Assembly: GCF_910592395.1 (NCBI RefSeq)
Contig: NC_088311.1
Span: forward strand, 14,946,501-15,010,500
Reading direction: 5' to 3'
DNA: 64,000 nucleotides
DNA from: Lineus longissimus
Taxonomy: Eukaryota; Nemertea; Pilidiophora; Heteronemertea; Lineidae
Shown: positions 41,843 through 54,799 of the stretch, piece by piece
Layout: each line of letters starts with the position of its first letter
Numbering within the stretch: the stretch's first letter is position 1
Translations under genes and position numbers: made by a program
The notes under the pieces: generated by a model
Seen by the model: only the letters and a program-made list of their open reading frames with translations
What the model was told of the DNA's origin: nothing
Databases searched by the model: none

Positions 41843-43463
41843 GGACGATGGTGGTGATCAGCGTAAACTCTACAGAACTGTGAACTCATTACTCAACAGG
41901 AAGAAAGACAGCTCATTGCCTGACTTCTCTGTTGGGGAAGGGCAGCAGCTAGCCAATAGATTTGCTCATTTTTTCCAAAATAAGGTCAATGGCATCAATG
42001 TCTACCTTTCAGGGCTCCGCGATTCAATGGGGTCATTGGTTACTGACGCTGAGCAAACTAGCTGCCAACAAAAGCTGTCTTTCTTTCAACCTGTTACTGA
42101 GGATGAAATTAGAAGGGTGATCAAGAAGTCGCCAACAAAATCTTGTGCACTTGATCCTCTTCCCACACATCTTCTTAAAGAGGATGCGATTGCTGAAGCA
42201 ATTTCTCCTGCAATCTGTAAGCTTGTAAACTCGTCAATTTTATCTGGTTCAGTTCCGGATTGTCTCAAATCAGCCAATGTCACGCCAATTTTGAAGAAAC
42301 CTAGTCTACAAAGGGAGGACCTTAAAAACTACCGGCCTGTTTCCAACCTAAGCTTCATCTCCAAAATTTTGGAAAGGGTAGTTGACCACCAGTTACGTGA
42401 CCACATGTCCGAAAACGAGCTTTTCGAATGCATGCAGTCGGCATACCGGGCCAACCATAGTACCGAAACAGCCTTGGTCAGGGTTATGAATGACATCCTC
42501 ATAGGCGTTCCCCAAGGATCAGGCGTTCCCCAAGGATCAGTCTTGGGCCCATTGCTTTTCAGCATTTACATGGCTCCACCGGCTGATGTGATTCGACGTC
42601 AAAGTATACAGGTTCATTTCTTTGCTGATGATACTCAACTCTACATATGTTTTGAGCAGACCGATTCAGTACAGTCAATCGGCAAACTTGAAGCCTGTAT
42701 TGCGGAAGTTCGCCAATGGATGGCACAAAATTTCCTCAAGCTAAATGACGACAAATCAGAGTTTCTTCTGATTTGTTCAAAGCATCAAAGGAGAAATTTT
42801 GCTGGCCATCCAACATCTCTCAAGATTGGGGACCAAAACATTGCTGCAGTCGCTTTGGCTAGAAATATAGGCGCGTTGTTTGACGAACATGTCTCAATGA
42901 ACCACCATATACGATCTATCTGCAGGTCCAGTTATTATCACCTGCACAACATTGGTCTGATCAGAAAGTTTCTGACCCCTGATGCAACCGCTACGCTTGT
43001 AAATGCATTCGTGACATCCAAATTGGATGGGCTGAATGCACTGCTGATTGGTCTACCTCAGCAGAGTGTTGCTTCATTGCAAAGGGTCCAGAATTGTGCA
43101 GCGAGGATGGTGACTGGAGTTGCAAGATCAGATCATATTTCTCCCTTTCTCCGTGACCTCCACTGGTTGCCCGTAGCCAGCAGAATTAAATTTAAAGTTC
43201 TGTTGTTAACATTTAAATGCATAAATGGTGTTGCGCCAGTTTATTTGCAAGATCTTCTAACAATGTACAACCCGTCCCGATCATTGCGTTCCTCGGACAG
43301 ACTGCTGCTGGTGGAACCACGCAGCAGGATGGCTTCCTCTGGAGACAGGGCTTTTGCTTGTGTTGCGCCGCGCCTGTGGAACGGGCTACCACAGGAAATT
43401 CGTGCGAGCAGCAGTATCCTTGTCTTCAAGAGAAAGCTGAAAACTTTCCTGTTCTCTAACTAG
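41829..43463 (+). pseudogene. RT of the second CR1/L2-like copy, motif A deleted
   Basis: One open frame of 544 codons with 'KSCALDPLPTHLLKEDAIAE', 'LKNYRPVSNLSFISKILERV', 'GVPQGSVLGPLLFSIY', 'FFADDTQLYICFEQ' and C-terminal 'SSSILVFKRKLKTFLFSN'. The segment between 'TALVRVMNDILI' and the first 'GVPQGS', which should hold the F-D-T-(I/V)-D-H motif A, is missing (about 60-70 residues by comparison with the first copy). At the deletion point an 18-bp sequence (ggcgttccccaaggatca) occurs twice in tandem (42504-42539). The frame stays open despite the loss. Confidence 0.85.
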
Positions 43464-43590
43464 ACAGCAGTCTGTCAAAATGGCCAGCAGCTTATATTTT
43501 TTTGATTGGTCTCTCTGGTGTCTTTGATCATGTTTTTTTTTGTGGATATAGGCACCTTAAATCCCAAATGATTGATTGATTGATTGACTC

Positions 43591-44393
43591 ATCCAGAATG
43601 TAAGAATGTAAGAGGGCATTTGATTGGTCGCCGGATAACCAACCTGTCATCAATTAAGAATGATTTGTGTTGAACACAAATCACGAAGTGTTGAACACTT
43701 TATATTAATAGTGACCGTTACCGCGCGCCATACAATGGTTTCAGGTTGGGCATGTATTGAGGAGCAATTGGCAATTACCAATCTCTATGAATGATCTTGG
43801 CCAGTGGAGTTCAGGAGTAAATCACAGCTGTGATCTATAAGAGTCGTTTTCGGGTGTTAATAGCAATCCAATTGATTTCAGTGAGTATAATAGTAGTAAT
43901 TAGCAATCTCTTTGATCATGGTGATCATGTTTAGTTGTGATGCTGAGCGGTCTCTTTGATCTTAATGAGTTGCGTTCAGGAGTAATTAACAATATCTTTG
44001 ATCAATATGAATTGTGTTTAGGAGTAATCAGTAATCTTTTAATCTATGTGAGTTGTGCTCAGAAATAAGAAGTCTTTGTTATGTCTTCATTATCAGTAGA
44101 TGTCTTCCTTTTCAAGCTCATCCCTCCGAGTAGAATCTTCCAGTTTTCTATTCATATTTGTGTCTTCATTTGTAGGTCATTATTGACATCATCTCAATAT
44201 ACGAGTAGCAGTATTTTTTGTATTTTGTTTCAGTAGGACTAGGGGTCAAGCTCTTTTCATGTCTTATTCTCATTGCACAGTTACATGTCATACTAGTTTC
44301 TACAGGTTCCAAGCAAGTATTGTTATATGTCCTCATTCAAATGTCTTTGTTTTGCTGTAAGTCTTCCTCATTGCTGTCTTTGATTTTGGATCT
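43591..44393. other. No gene supported; short hairpins and degenerate repeats
   Basis: A perfect palindrome tgatttgtgttgaacacaaatca lies at 43661-43683 with a second 'gtgttgaacac' hairpin beside it. From 43850 to 44050 'aggagtaatnancaatctctttgatc' words recur imperfectly. This could be the decayed leader of the next element. Confidence 0.4.
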
Positions 44394-47263
44394 TTGATCT
44401 TTGAAAGAAAGGACGCATTGTGTGTGAATCGTGTCAATAGTATACTAGATAATCACAATGGCGATCAACTACCAGAATTAAGCGAAATTCTGGAAAAGCA
44501 CAAGGACGTATTCAAATCCGAATTGGGAAAAGCCAAGAACTTTAAAGCTGAACTGCGGGTGAAATCGGATGCGACCCCTATATTCTTTAAAGCAAGGCCT
44601 GTTACCTATGCTATTCTTGAGGATGTAAAGGAATCTATTCTCAAGGAGGAACAAGAAGGGATTCTCGAGCGAGTCGAATATAGTGACTGGGCAGCCCCTA
44701 TTGTACCGGTTAGAAAACCAGACGGGCCAATACGGGTTTGTGGTGATTTCAAAGTGACTATAAAGAAGTACATTGAGAATCCTGAGCATTCAATGCCACA
44801 CATGGATGAACTGTACCAGAAATGAAACGGAAGTGAGAAGTTTTCCAAACTAGATCTCTCCAACGCATATAAACAAATTGAGGTCGAGGAGGAATCCAGA
44901 AAATATCTCACTATAAACACTCCGCTAGGTTTATTTCGTTACACGCGCTTGGCATTCGGGGTCAGCTGTGCCCCTCAACTGTTCCAATAAATGATGGACT
45001 AAGTGCTGCAGGGAGTTGATTGCGCGTGCAACATGGACGACATAGCTGTGACCGGAAAGGACGATCCTGATCACTTGTACAATCTGGACCAAGTGCTTCA
45101 AAGACTAGATGATAATGGACTCCGCCTTAAACTCCCAAAGTGCACGTTCATGAAACCGTAAATGAAGTTGTTAAGTTTTGTAGTCAACAAAGATGGACTA
45201 CGCATGGCCGATGACACCATTGCGGCAGCCCGTGACGCACCGCGTCCAACCAGTAGGACTGAAATGCAGTCGTTTCTAGGATTAGTAAATCATTACCGCA
45301 GATACGCTCGAAACCTTTCCTCGATCGCAGCGCCTCTATCAGATCTGTTACGGAAGGACCAGAAGTGGATATGGACTCCCGAATGTGAGACTGCGTTCCA
45401 GGAAATCATAAGACTGTTGACAACGTAGGCCGGTGTACTGGTACATTATGATCCTAGGAAGGACGTTACATTGGCAGTTGACGCATCACCCAAGGGGTTA
45501 GGTGCCGTTTTGTCGCATATTACTGACAGCGGGGAACGCCCCATGCCTACGCATCTAGGACGCTCACTAAAGCAGAGGTTAATTATTCGCAGTTAGAAAA
45601 AGAAGGACTGGCAATTATATTCGGATTGCATAAGTTCCACCAGTTCCTATATGGACGCAAGTTTACCCTAATTACTGACAATGGCTGATATTTATAAAAG
45701 ACTAGTAAATGCTTTTACTTTAAACTTCATGTACATTTACACTAGCCATCTCTTTAGAAAACTGTAGTAAAAGCATTTACTAGTCTTTATAAATATTAGC
45801 CAATGAGCCAATCAGTTACATATTTGGTCCCAAACGGGGTATACCTGTTCTTGCAGCCGCGCGAATACAAAGGTGGGCAATCCAACTAGCCGCTTATGAT
45901 AATGACATTCAGTGCCGTAAATCAGAACCTAATGGCAATGCCGATGCATTGTCGAGGCTACCGCTACCTGTGGAGGGCAGTACGGAAGAGTTTATTCAGT
46001 GGACAGCAGACGCAACATAACTCAATATCGCGCAGATAAGTACCCTCCCTGTTACGGCTAAGAACATTGCAATGGGAGTGCGACATGATCCTGTGTTGTC
46101 AAAGGTATCGCATTTCACCAGCACAGGATGGCCCGAACCCCAGGACATTTCAAACGAGTTGAAACCGTACTACAATTGCAAGGACGAAATCACAACTGAG
46201 GATGGCCGTCTCCTATTGGGAATACGCACCATAATCCCAAAGAAATTGCAGGGAGAAATACTTGAGGAATTACACCATGGTCACCCAGGAATAGTACGCA
46301 TGAAAGGTCTTGCCAGGTTACATGTGTGGTGGACTAATCTCGATATCGACATAGAACGATTGGTTCAAACATGTGGCGCATGCCAAAATGTGCAATACAA
46401 TAGAAATGCATGTACAATAGAAATCATGCGCAAGATATTCGCGGAAACATGGTATCTGTACTGAATTAGTATCAGATAACGGGCCGCAATTCGTATCAGC
46501 CGAATTTCGAGACTTTCTCAAGGGTAATGGCATAAAACATGTGTTGTCAGCCCCGTATCACCCCAGCACAAACGGACAGGCAGAACGATTCGTCAGAACT
46601 TTCAAAAAGGCATTTAGAAAGGGTATGAAAGCAAGGGCGGAGAGGCCGACATCATTGAATCATAAACTATGTGAATTTTTGCTGACCTACCGCACCACAC
46701 CCCATACCACAACTAAACGTACGCCAGCAGAAATGCTGAGTAGGCGGTTGAAAACCCGTCTGGACTTAGTACATCCGGATGCTTCTGAAAGGATTCAAAG
46801 GAACATTCTGACCAAACCCACTCGAGAACTTTCCGTGGGTGCTTCTGTGATAACCAAGGACTACCGTCAGAGATCAAATACTTGGGTTACAGGGGTTGTG
46901 ACTGAACGTTTAAGTCCATGTTCTTATCATGTTACCGTGGGTGATTTGATTTGGAAACGACACATAGATCAATTGCGCCCAATTGATATCTCATTGTTGA
47001 AAGACAATAAGGGAGAAAATGATGTGTACATGTCAGGGCAGAGTGAACCTGGTTCGGGTATTTCCCCTTTTGAGGGAATTAGGCCTACTGGAGATAGCTC
47101 CATGGTGACAGTTGAGCCGGAGTCTAGACAGACTGTCGGTACTAATGATGAAACGCCAAGTCTGTCTACACCCGGTGTCACAGGAGAGAGTTCGGTGCCT
47201 GGGCTTAGACGATCAACAAGGAGTAGGAAAGCTCCTGATTTCTTGATTTATGGTCACGATTGA
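44394..47263 (+). pseudogene. Ty3/gypsy pol relic (RT, RNase H, integrase)
   Basis: Order: 'ELSEILEKHKDVFKSELGKA', 'VEYSDWAAPIVPVRKPDGPI' (RT start), 'FSKLDLSNAYKQIEVEEES', the YxDD site reading 'CNMDDIAVTG' (Tyr replaced by Asn), RNase H 'DASPKGLGAVL', then integrase with zinc finger 'LHHGHPGIVRMKGLARLHVW' plus 'CGACQ', 'VSDNGPQFVSAEF' and 'HPSTNGQAERFVRTFKKAF'. The integrase first catalytic block is deleted near 46400. At least six stops (44823, 44988, 45000, 45160, 45426, 45594 regions) and several frameshifts kill it. A MITE sits in the RNase H region. LTRs were not found. Confidence 0.85.
45683..45801. mobile_element. 119-bp MITE inserted in the gypsy RNase H region
   Basis: Terminal inverted repeats of about 36 bp with few mismatches (GGCTGATATTTATAAAAGAC at left; the complement of GGCTAATATTTATAAAGACT at right). 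Flanked by AAT on both sides (45680-45682 and 45802-45804). The pol frame reads straight across if the element and one AAT are ignored, confirming the borders. Almost the whole element folds into one hairpin. Confidence 0.85.
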
Positions 47264-47424
47264 ATGAATACTTACCGAGTGTGAAATATCAGAGCATGCT
47301 CCGCACAAAACAGTGAACTCTTCATTGTCTCCATTTACCGCTTACACAGTAGACAGTTCACAGTTGGCCAAATGCTTTCGCCCTCTATTATCCGCTTCTT
47401 GAACTAACAATGAGTGGGCCCATA
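47264..47424. other. 3' flank of the gypsy relic
   Basis: No LTR start or polypurine tract was recognised between the pol stop and the minisatellite. Confidence 0.35.
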
Positions 47425-48060
47425 CGTGAGACAAAAAGTTACCAGATTGTGACTCGTGGCTGTGAATGATAGGACCCCGACCCCTAATCACTGCCAAACT
47501 TTATATGCGAGATGGAAAAGTTACCCGATTGTGACTTACGGCTGGAAATGATGGGACCCGGACCCATGACCACTGCCAAACTTTATATGTGAGACAAAAA
47601 GTTACCAGATTGTGACTCGTGGCTGTGAATGATAGGAACCCGACCCATGATCACTGCCAAACGTTATAATGATACAAGAATTTACCAGATTGTGACTCGT
47701 GGCTGTGAATGATGGGACCCCGACCCATGATCACTGCCAAACTTCATACGTGAGACAAAAAGTTACCAGATTGTGACTCGCGGCTGGGAATGATAGGACC
47801 CCGACCCATGATCACTGCCAAACTTCATACGTGAGACAAAAAGTTACCAGATTGTGACTCGTGGCTGTGAATGATGGGACCCCGACCCATGATCACTGCC
47901 AAACTTCATACGTGAGACAAAAAGTTACCAGATTGTAACTCGTGGCTGTGAATGATAGGACCCCGACCCATGATCACTGCCAAACTTCATACATGAGACA
48001 AAAAGTTACCAGATTGTGACTGGCGGCTGGGAATGAGAGGACTTAACCGTCCCAACCCCT
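47425..48060. repeat. 81-bp minisatellite, about eight copies
   Basis: Units begin near 47429, 47510, 47592, 47671, 47753, 47834, 47915 and 47996 with 'gagacaaaaagttaccagat' and contain 'tgtgactcgtggctgtgaat' and 'gatcactgccaaacttcata'. Units near 47753-47996 are the most uniform. A decayed ninth unit follows at 48091. Confidence 0.9.
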
Positions 48061-49975
48061 CCTCATACTCCTGGCACATAGGGGAAAAAAAGGTCTCTTA
48101 TTGTGACATGTTGTTGGAAATGATACCGCCTGTAGCCGCCCATCCTCACTGCTAAAATGAAATAAAAGAGTCGAAATTTCAAATTCAAGTTGATTTATTG
48201 ATTGATTATCTATTCGGCTACAGTCAAAAACTATATATATATTACAAATTAAAAACACGTGGTCATTCAACAATATTCCAGAATACTCAATGGTATTCTT
48301 CGTTGTCAGAGAATGTGCGCAAAAGCAAACAGTAGAATATTCACTGTTTAATGTGATATCGACAACAGTGAAATGCTCTACTGTTGTACAGTAGAGAGTA
48401 CGTTGGAAATATGGACTCATGGACTCAGTTTTCATCTAGTTGGTTTTATATACACGTCATGGTTTTAATTATGTTTACTGTTTTAGTGTTAGTTTTGAAT
48501 AACGAGAGGGTCTTAAATATTGTTTGTTTTCTTTACGGAGGGAAGAGTGTTGTGAATGAACTATTAATCCCTCCACTTAGAATGTTATTATGTTACGCAT
48601 GGCTATTAATGCGGTTACGTCATTGTAAGTTACCTATGCTTTGGTCTAGTTAGTCCGGAATAAATAATCATAGAAGGTAGATGTGTTTTGTGTGTTCTCC
48701 TTGGGCTAATACATCAAAGATATGTCTTGCTTCGCAGGACTGAAGCTGTTTCTTCTTGTGTCATCGCTATTTTCTATGAGGAAAGTCATTGTTTTCATTC
48801 TCCAAAATCATAAGTGTTTGCAATTTGATATAAACCATTCCAGCTGATGAGGTCCTGGGCACAATAGGGTATCGGCGCATAAGGACCGAAACTACTGATT
48901 ATCATTGTTTATTTTCTTTGAATAAATTTGGCAGTTGAGGAGTGTCCGCAAAGCTTCTCCACTAAATTTTTTTATGAAATACACATTTTTAAAACATTGC
49001 CAAGTTACACAAAAATTATCATAACTCCCAATTAAGAACAGATTTCTGTTCAGAGTGATGAGAAAGAGAAAGTATCGATAAAATGATTTATGGAAGTGGT
49101 AATTTGTCCATCCGAGTAGTTGCCAATGTCTGGGTCCATACAGTCGGATTGGGATGACTACCGAGATACAAGGGACACCTTTAACTCCGGCTGCCACCAT
49201 AGTATCCTAGCTATTTTGTGAGGGTTCTCTGAGTCCGAGGGTGGGCAAGGCAACAACCTGACCGAGCCCTAGATCCAAGTGAGACGATCCAAAAAGAAGA
49301 ACATTGGATTAGTTGGATGGAGGTGGTCAAGTGCGACGATCAGGACCTTCTGAGGCCAGTTACCAACCGATTATGATGGTCTCAGATGATGCACTGATGA
49401 CAACCCGAGTTGCAACGTTGTGCAAAGTTAGTAAGTACGCCACATAAAGGGAGTCTACAGTACCAGACAGGTTGGCAAGATTTCTATAGTAAGTTGCTCA
49501 GAATCGCTGGGGTGTCTCTTATCACACAGTTTTTATCAAAACTATTCATACCTGCACCAGTAATCTATCTATCATTTTTGGGCATCAATTGCCAGTTCAA
49601 AAGGTGTCCATAATAGAGGTACCTTTTCATCATCAATATCATCAATCAATTTCAGTAAAGCTGACGTAGCATCAAACGGACTGGCCTCAGGAACCCTGAC
49701 GAAGCATCCTGAGATGCAGGTTTTCGATACTCCTACCTCGTATTCAAAAAATGAAATGGTCCAGGGACCATGTGCTCACCTCGTGTAATGTAATGCATGT
49801 CTTTTGCAGTGAATATGGGGAGAATAGTTTCTGGTTAGTTTCACCAGTTTTGATTCCATTGAATAATATTATTCTTCTTGACTCAATGGCACAAAAGAAA
49901 ATTACCGGTACCATCTAATTATAGCATTTTGGTTATACAGTTGACCGAATTTCAGGGTTATTGAGGAGTGTACAT
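48061..49975. other. No supported gene
   Basis: The longest ORFs (48384-48653 plus, 89 residues with a hydrophobic stretch; 48892-49200 minus) show no family features. A fragment of the 'gctcacctcgtgt' dispersed repeat lies at 49750-49800. Confidence 0.35.
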
Positions 49976-49979
49976 ATCA

Positions 49980-50695
49980 TATGGAAATTGGTTGACATCT
50001 GTTCAACAGTTTAGGAGTAATAGGACGGAAGCACCTTGACAATGTGTCATGTGCCAGAGTTCTCCATGCCCTTGTTGCATCACAGCTGGACTTTAACAAC
50101 AGTCTTCTACTGGGGTTACCAGAGTGTGAACTTTTGAGACTGCAGTTGGCGCAAAACTCTGCTGCCAGGCTTTTAACCCGTACAAAAAAGGAGGAACACA
50201 TAACACCTGTTTTAAAAGAACTTCACTGGCTGCCTGTGAGACTGCGCATTGAATATAACTCTTCTTATAGTTCATAATGCTCTCCACAATGATTGCAGCC
50301 CAATTTATCTGCGCGAGTTCCTCAGTCTGCGGAGGTCGGGTCGCTTGCCGGTTCTGCCGAGGACAGCTGGCTCCTGGACTTAAAACGTCCCAAGTGCAAA
50401 ACCTACGGGACCGCTCATTCAGTGTCCTGTCTCCCAGACTGTGGAATTCACTGCTGGCTGCCTTGCGCAGTCTCACAGACAGTGGTCTTTTTAAGAAGCA
50501 CCTTAAAACGCACCTTTTTGGAAAACACTTTTATTAATCATTCTTTTTACTATATACCACCTGTCTTTCAACAATCTATTATCTTAGCCTTTGTAAATCT
50601 ATGTTTTTATCGGTGTAAAGTGCTTAGAAAATGTATGCACATTATTTTAGCACTACATCTGAATAAATTATCATTATTATTATTATGTCAGGATG
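49980..50695 (+). mobile_element. 5'-truncated CR1/L2-like 3' end
   Basis: Encodes 'NSLLLGLPECELLRLQLAQN', 'KEEHITPVLKELHWLPVRLR' and, after a frameshift near 50265, 'RSFSVLSPRLWNSLLAALRS' and 'FKKHLKTHLFGK', the end of a CR1/L2-group ORF2. The 3' tail has 'gtaaagtgcttagaaaatg' and an (ATT)n microsatellite at 50672-50688. Protein sequence differs enough from the other two copies to be another family. Confidence 0.75.
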
Positions 50696-53600
50696 TGACA
50701 AGGGGGTAGGTTTGTCATTTCAAAAATCAAAGTGTTCAATCGTGATTTGGATACTTGTAAAATAACAGTCATAATATCAGTATGACAATAATGACTTGTG
50801 TTGAGTGCAACAAGAGGCCCAAGAGCCTGGCGCTCAGCTGAGTTAATATCATTAATATCTTCCCGGTGTTTAGTTCATTATGCATGAAAATGGCATGCTC
50901 CATGGTATTTGATATCCTTTTGCGTTCACTACGGTACCAATGTTTTTGGTTGACATAATTATGCCACTGTTCATTCCTCAATCCTGACCATAATTCGGGT
51001 GAAATCATCGTATGAAAATATTTACCGAAACATGAAGTTTATGCCATGAATGAGGATACTCATTGTCATAGCCTCGTTTACAAGTACAAAGTATTTTCCC
51101 GCGAATATTCAAAACTGCTTGGCTCCTTGCCAGTTAAATAACATGTGACTATACACAAAATAGAAAACTTTGATGGAAATTGTAAATCATTTTTTTATCT
51201 ATCAGGGGAAACAAGCTGATGATGATCAAATAAATAATTCATGAGAAATCGTTTTGTTGCTGAAGCTTGCATGACGAAGTTAATGCTAAACCTTTTCTTG
51301 TGCTCTACTGCGCCACCGTAGTTTTCTATTTAGACCAGCGATGACGTCATTTCTGGTGATTCCCTACGTTGTCCAATGAGCGCTTTTTAAAATGTGCTAT
51401 TTGGTATTGTACAGTATGCAATGTATTTTTTCAGCGCTGCCAGTTGCCGAACAGAATGCCGTAGCTCCCTCAATTTCCAATCAATTTTTATGGGAGTGAC
51501 ATTATTGGATTGCTCAGAATGTCTACTTTTTACTCATGAAAGAATCGTAGAACTAAAACTTAATAGGCGAACAGAATCATGCCGATTCACTGCACATACT
51601 GTGGGAATTCTCCACTTCAAAATACATCGGCGATGTCATCGCGAACAGAGCATACACTTCCGATATCGTTTTCACAGAAATGTGGCCAAATTTTCAAGAA
51701 CTAATTTCTGAAAGTAGTCCCTAAAGACCTTATGACTACCACTGAAACGAACTAGTGATAATATTGCCTACCAGACTACTTTTTAGGCAGAAAATTGGGT
51801 ACTTGAGTGTCATTGAGCTCCATGCACATAGCGTAAACAACATGCCGCCATTTTGTCTGCGCTTCGGTATTTCATAGGCCGCTTATAATGCACCTTCTCA
51901 ATTAAAACCAACATAATAAGGCCTTACATCGTTGATTGAATAGGAACACCACACAAAACACAATAAAGTGGGGGTACAATCGATTACGAAGCTGAAGTGA
52001 ACAGTGATTTATTCCTGGCGCTACTGCTTTTGTTGTGTAGCTGCCATGTTTTGAGAACTGGCAAATAGGAGACTTCATTGATGGCTGACGTCATCGGGCG
52101 GGAATTTGAATCGGCAGAAATAATCAAAAGGCAGGTAGCGCCCGCTCCTGTTAAAATTTTGAACTTTTTCTCAATAAAATAGATTTTCAAGAATTTTATC
52201 TTAATATTACAGTGAGTGCTCTGGGTAGCCAAAGTGTAACTGATATCCAAAGTGACCCAGTTGCTGGCAGATTATAGCCTCGGTTTAGTATACCTTTTTA
52301 GCATAAACTTGGCCGCCCACTGACATAGATTCATGCATAATATGTCCTAGTTTACCTATATTAGGAATGTAAACAATAATAGTGCCATGCATGGAAAGTG
52401 GAGTTTGTCCATCTGAAATGTGCATTGAATTCACTATTGCAGTACAATAAATAAAATTACCCTCTCAACATCCCTAATCCATTGAATCAAGAATATCCAA
52501 ATATCCAAACAATTATTTCATTCCATATTCCTTTTTTGGTCGAAAAATATAAGTCAAAGTAAGGGTCACTGAATGAATATAGGCCTACAAAGGTGAAACA
52601 TTGATAATCCAAAAGAAGTAAGAATATAATCCACCAAAGGAACAACAAAATAAGTTTAACCTGTTCAGAAGAACTGGAACCAGGAAAGATGTAACAAAAT
52701 TGACAAGGCAGGAAGCACTTGATCTTCACCACCACGTGTTTCATCATGGTTACTGTGGTCAATATGCTAATGAGCGGCTGATAATGAGCTGGACAAGCAA
52801 CATCAAAAATGTGATAGCCACTTCGTTGATGACCAGAAAGGGTGTAAATTGTACTCATTCACTACAGTAAGACATGGTCAACACCATGGAATTGACCTTC
52901 TGCACTTGAAGTATCAGAAACAAAATCTATCCCTATTACAAGATCAAAGGAATATGCCGCCTTGCAAACAAGCAGCCTGCTGAGTTTGAGAAATTATAGC
53001 AGACAAGTGTATAAACAAATTAACCCAAATGTGTGTAATTAATCAAGCAGAAAGGTCCCTGTACCAGGCTGTATCATGATACCATACACAAGTTGACCAC
53101 CAAGAATGTTATTGACAGTTTAGTTGAGGGGGAGGGGGCTGTGCTGGGTGGACTCCAGCCATTCATAAGCCTCATACATCAAGGGGTGTGCATATTCATT
53201 GAGAAAAGTGGTTGAATTCCACAGCCAAGATGTCAATCAAAGGTCTCCCATCAATGGTCTCTTGTTTTAGACATAGAAACTTTTTCTATCCCAATTAGAA
53301 GTTGGGGGTGGGGTGTGTGTTGGACAGTACTCACAATGAAATGCATTTTATGCTCTCAAAAGTGCTTAAATGGAATACATGTTGCATTAGGATTGTAGTG
53401 TGGTATGTATCTAACAATATTAAGCATGTTTATTGAGGTAAAAAAAGATTTGGGCTGTGTCAGAGTCATTTCAAATAATGACCCCAGCTATCAAAGCACT
53501 ATCTGAGATCATAGTGCATTGAAACTGGAATGCACTAGATAGTACACAAACTAGGTCAATCCAGAACGAGGCTGACTTTGGCCTATTTTGTATAAGTTTT

Positions 53601-54443
53601 GACCCAGGTTGTACACTGATTAGAGCATATTTCGACTAATTCTGCTGCTCCTAGGCCGATATAGGCCAGTTTCCTTCATGCACTCTCGCTCGCAGGAAGT
53701 AGGTCGAATGGCGACAAATTTTGTTTTGAAAGTAGAGTTTGACCAGAAGTATCCAGAAATGCAAAATTGAAGTCTCTAGGTCTTACGGTTACAAAATGCC
53801 CAATTTTGTCCACAGAGGATGGACAGACACCAAACGAATAGCTATTAGAAAAGCTCTGCTGACTTTGTCAGCTGAGCTAAAAACTGGTACTATTATGACC
53901 CAGACTATGAAAATTCTAAGGAAGCACACAGGTCAAATGAATCACTGTCAGAATGAATATGAATAAAAGTTTCATGTTAAGTGGAATTTAATGACTGCCA
54001 TTTCATATTTTCATAGTAAAATGCATTTTGATGTGGACTCTGATCTCACTTTTACATAAGATCCGCCATCTTGGATGGACACAATAGTTTGAGAGGCCCA
54101 ACTATTTTGGCCTAAAACTTTATGATACTGTCACTGTCATTCAAAAATTCTATTTTCCTTTTTACCACCTCACCAGACGATGCAATTTGATTGAAAAACA
54201 TTAAAAAACAAACAAATGTCAAGCCACCAAAGTTGAAGGATCCCCATCAACATGTTCATCAACAATTTACACCTTCCCACTGTGAAGCTTGTTCAGATTA
54301 ATCAATGACATACATTTGAAGATCACACAGAGAATGTTTCTTGTTACATGACCCATATGATTTATGACATTGACTGACCGGAAAAGTAAGTCACACTGAC
54401 CTAAATCTTTGTCAATATGAAGAGATGCCTTATACTATAGGTG
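50696..54443. other. Long stretch without a supported gene; scattered repeats
   Basis: An ORF at 51394-51711 (105 residues, several Cys/His) and one at 53739-53966 (75 residues) are open but match nothing I know and lack splice support. TGACGTCAT words occur at 51341 and 52085. A run 'ggggctgtgc' and 'gttgggggtggggtgtgtg' at 53128-53325 are low complexity. 54070-54110 has an inverted 'aatagttt...aactatt' pair. Confidence 0.35.
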
Positions 54444-54647
54444 TTCCCATTTCCTGTGGAAATGTGATTTTATTAGTTCATACCTACCCAGGTCAGACTT
54501 TTGCATATGTACTCATATCGGATCTACCCGAGGAATTATTTAACTAATTACATTAGAAAATAACCAGCCAGTTCACAAGGCTACGTCCAGGCGGCGCCCC
54601 TGTACAGCCCATCAACCGTGCAAGCCGCCATATTGCCAGTACTTTTT
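54444..54647. repeat. DIRS left end and inverted terminal repeat
   Basis: From 54476 (gttcatacctacccaggtca) to 54647 it is the complement of 61035-61207 with about one difference. The outer 32 bp (ttcccatttcctgtggaaat...) are unique to this end. Confidence 0.9.
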
Positions 54648-54698
54648 ACTCAAGCAACTCAAGTAAGTCCCGTTGCTGTGGGGACGGACGGGTGGGCA

Positions 54699-54794
54699 GT
54701 CTGACCTGGGTAGGTATGAACTAATAAAATCACATTTCCACAGGAAATGGGAATTTTATGTCGTTCATACTCTACCCAGGTCAGACTTTTGCAT
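54699..54794. repeat. DIRS internal complementary region
   Basis: Bases 54699-54753 are the complement of the left terminus and 54754-54794 the complement of the right terminus, joined at 'gggaa|tttta'. This is the sequence expected to template circle closure in DIRS replication. Confidence 0.9.
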
Positions 54795-54799
54795 CGAAT

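Larger units (their letters stand above)
40620..43590 (+). mobile_element. Second CR1/L2-like non-LTR retrotransposon, internally deleted
   Basis: Endonuclease, linker, RT and C-terminal domain are in the same order as the 4.5-7.5 kb copy and of the same family type, ending in a (TGAT)n tail at 43570-43587. The endonuclease begins 'LNIRSVRNKATTLCDFLDDE'. One TGA (41258-41260), a frameshift in an A run near 41836 and a deletion in RT make it inactive. No target duplication was assigned. Confidence 0.8.

Noticed and set aside
43591-44393. LTR of the gypsy relic
   Set aside because: No second copy was found downstream of 47263 and no TG...CA borders with a primer site are visible.
51394-51711. 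105-codon plus-strand ORF with several Cys and His
   Set aside because: Spacing fits no zinc-finger or THAP pattern, no splice sites support it, and another frame over the same DNA looks equally plausible.
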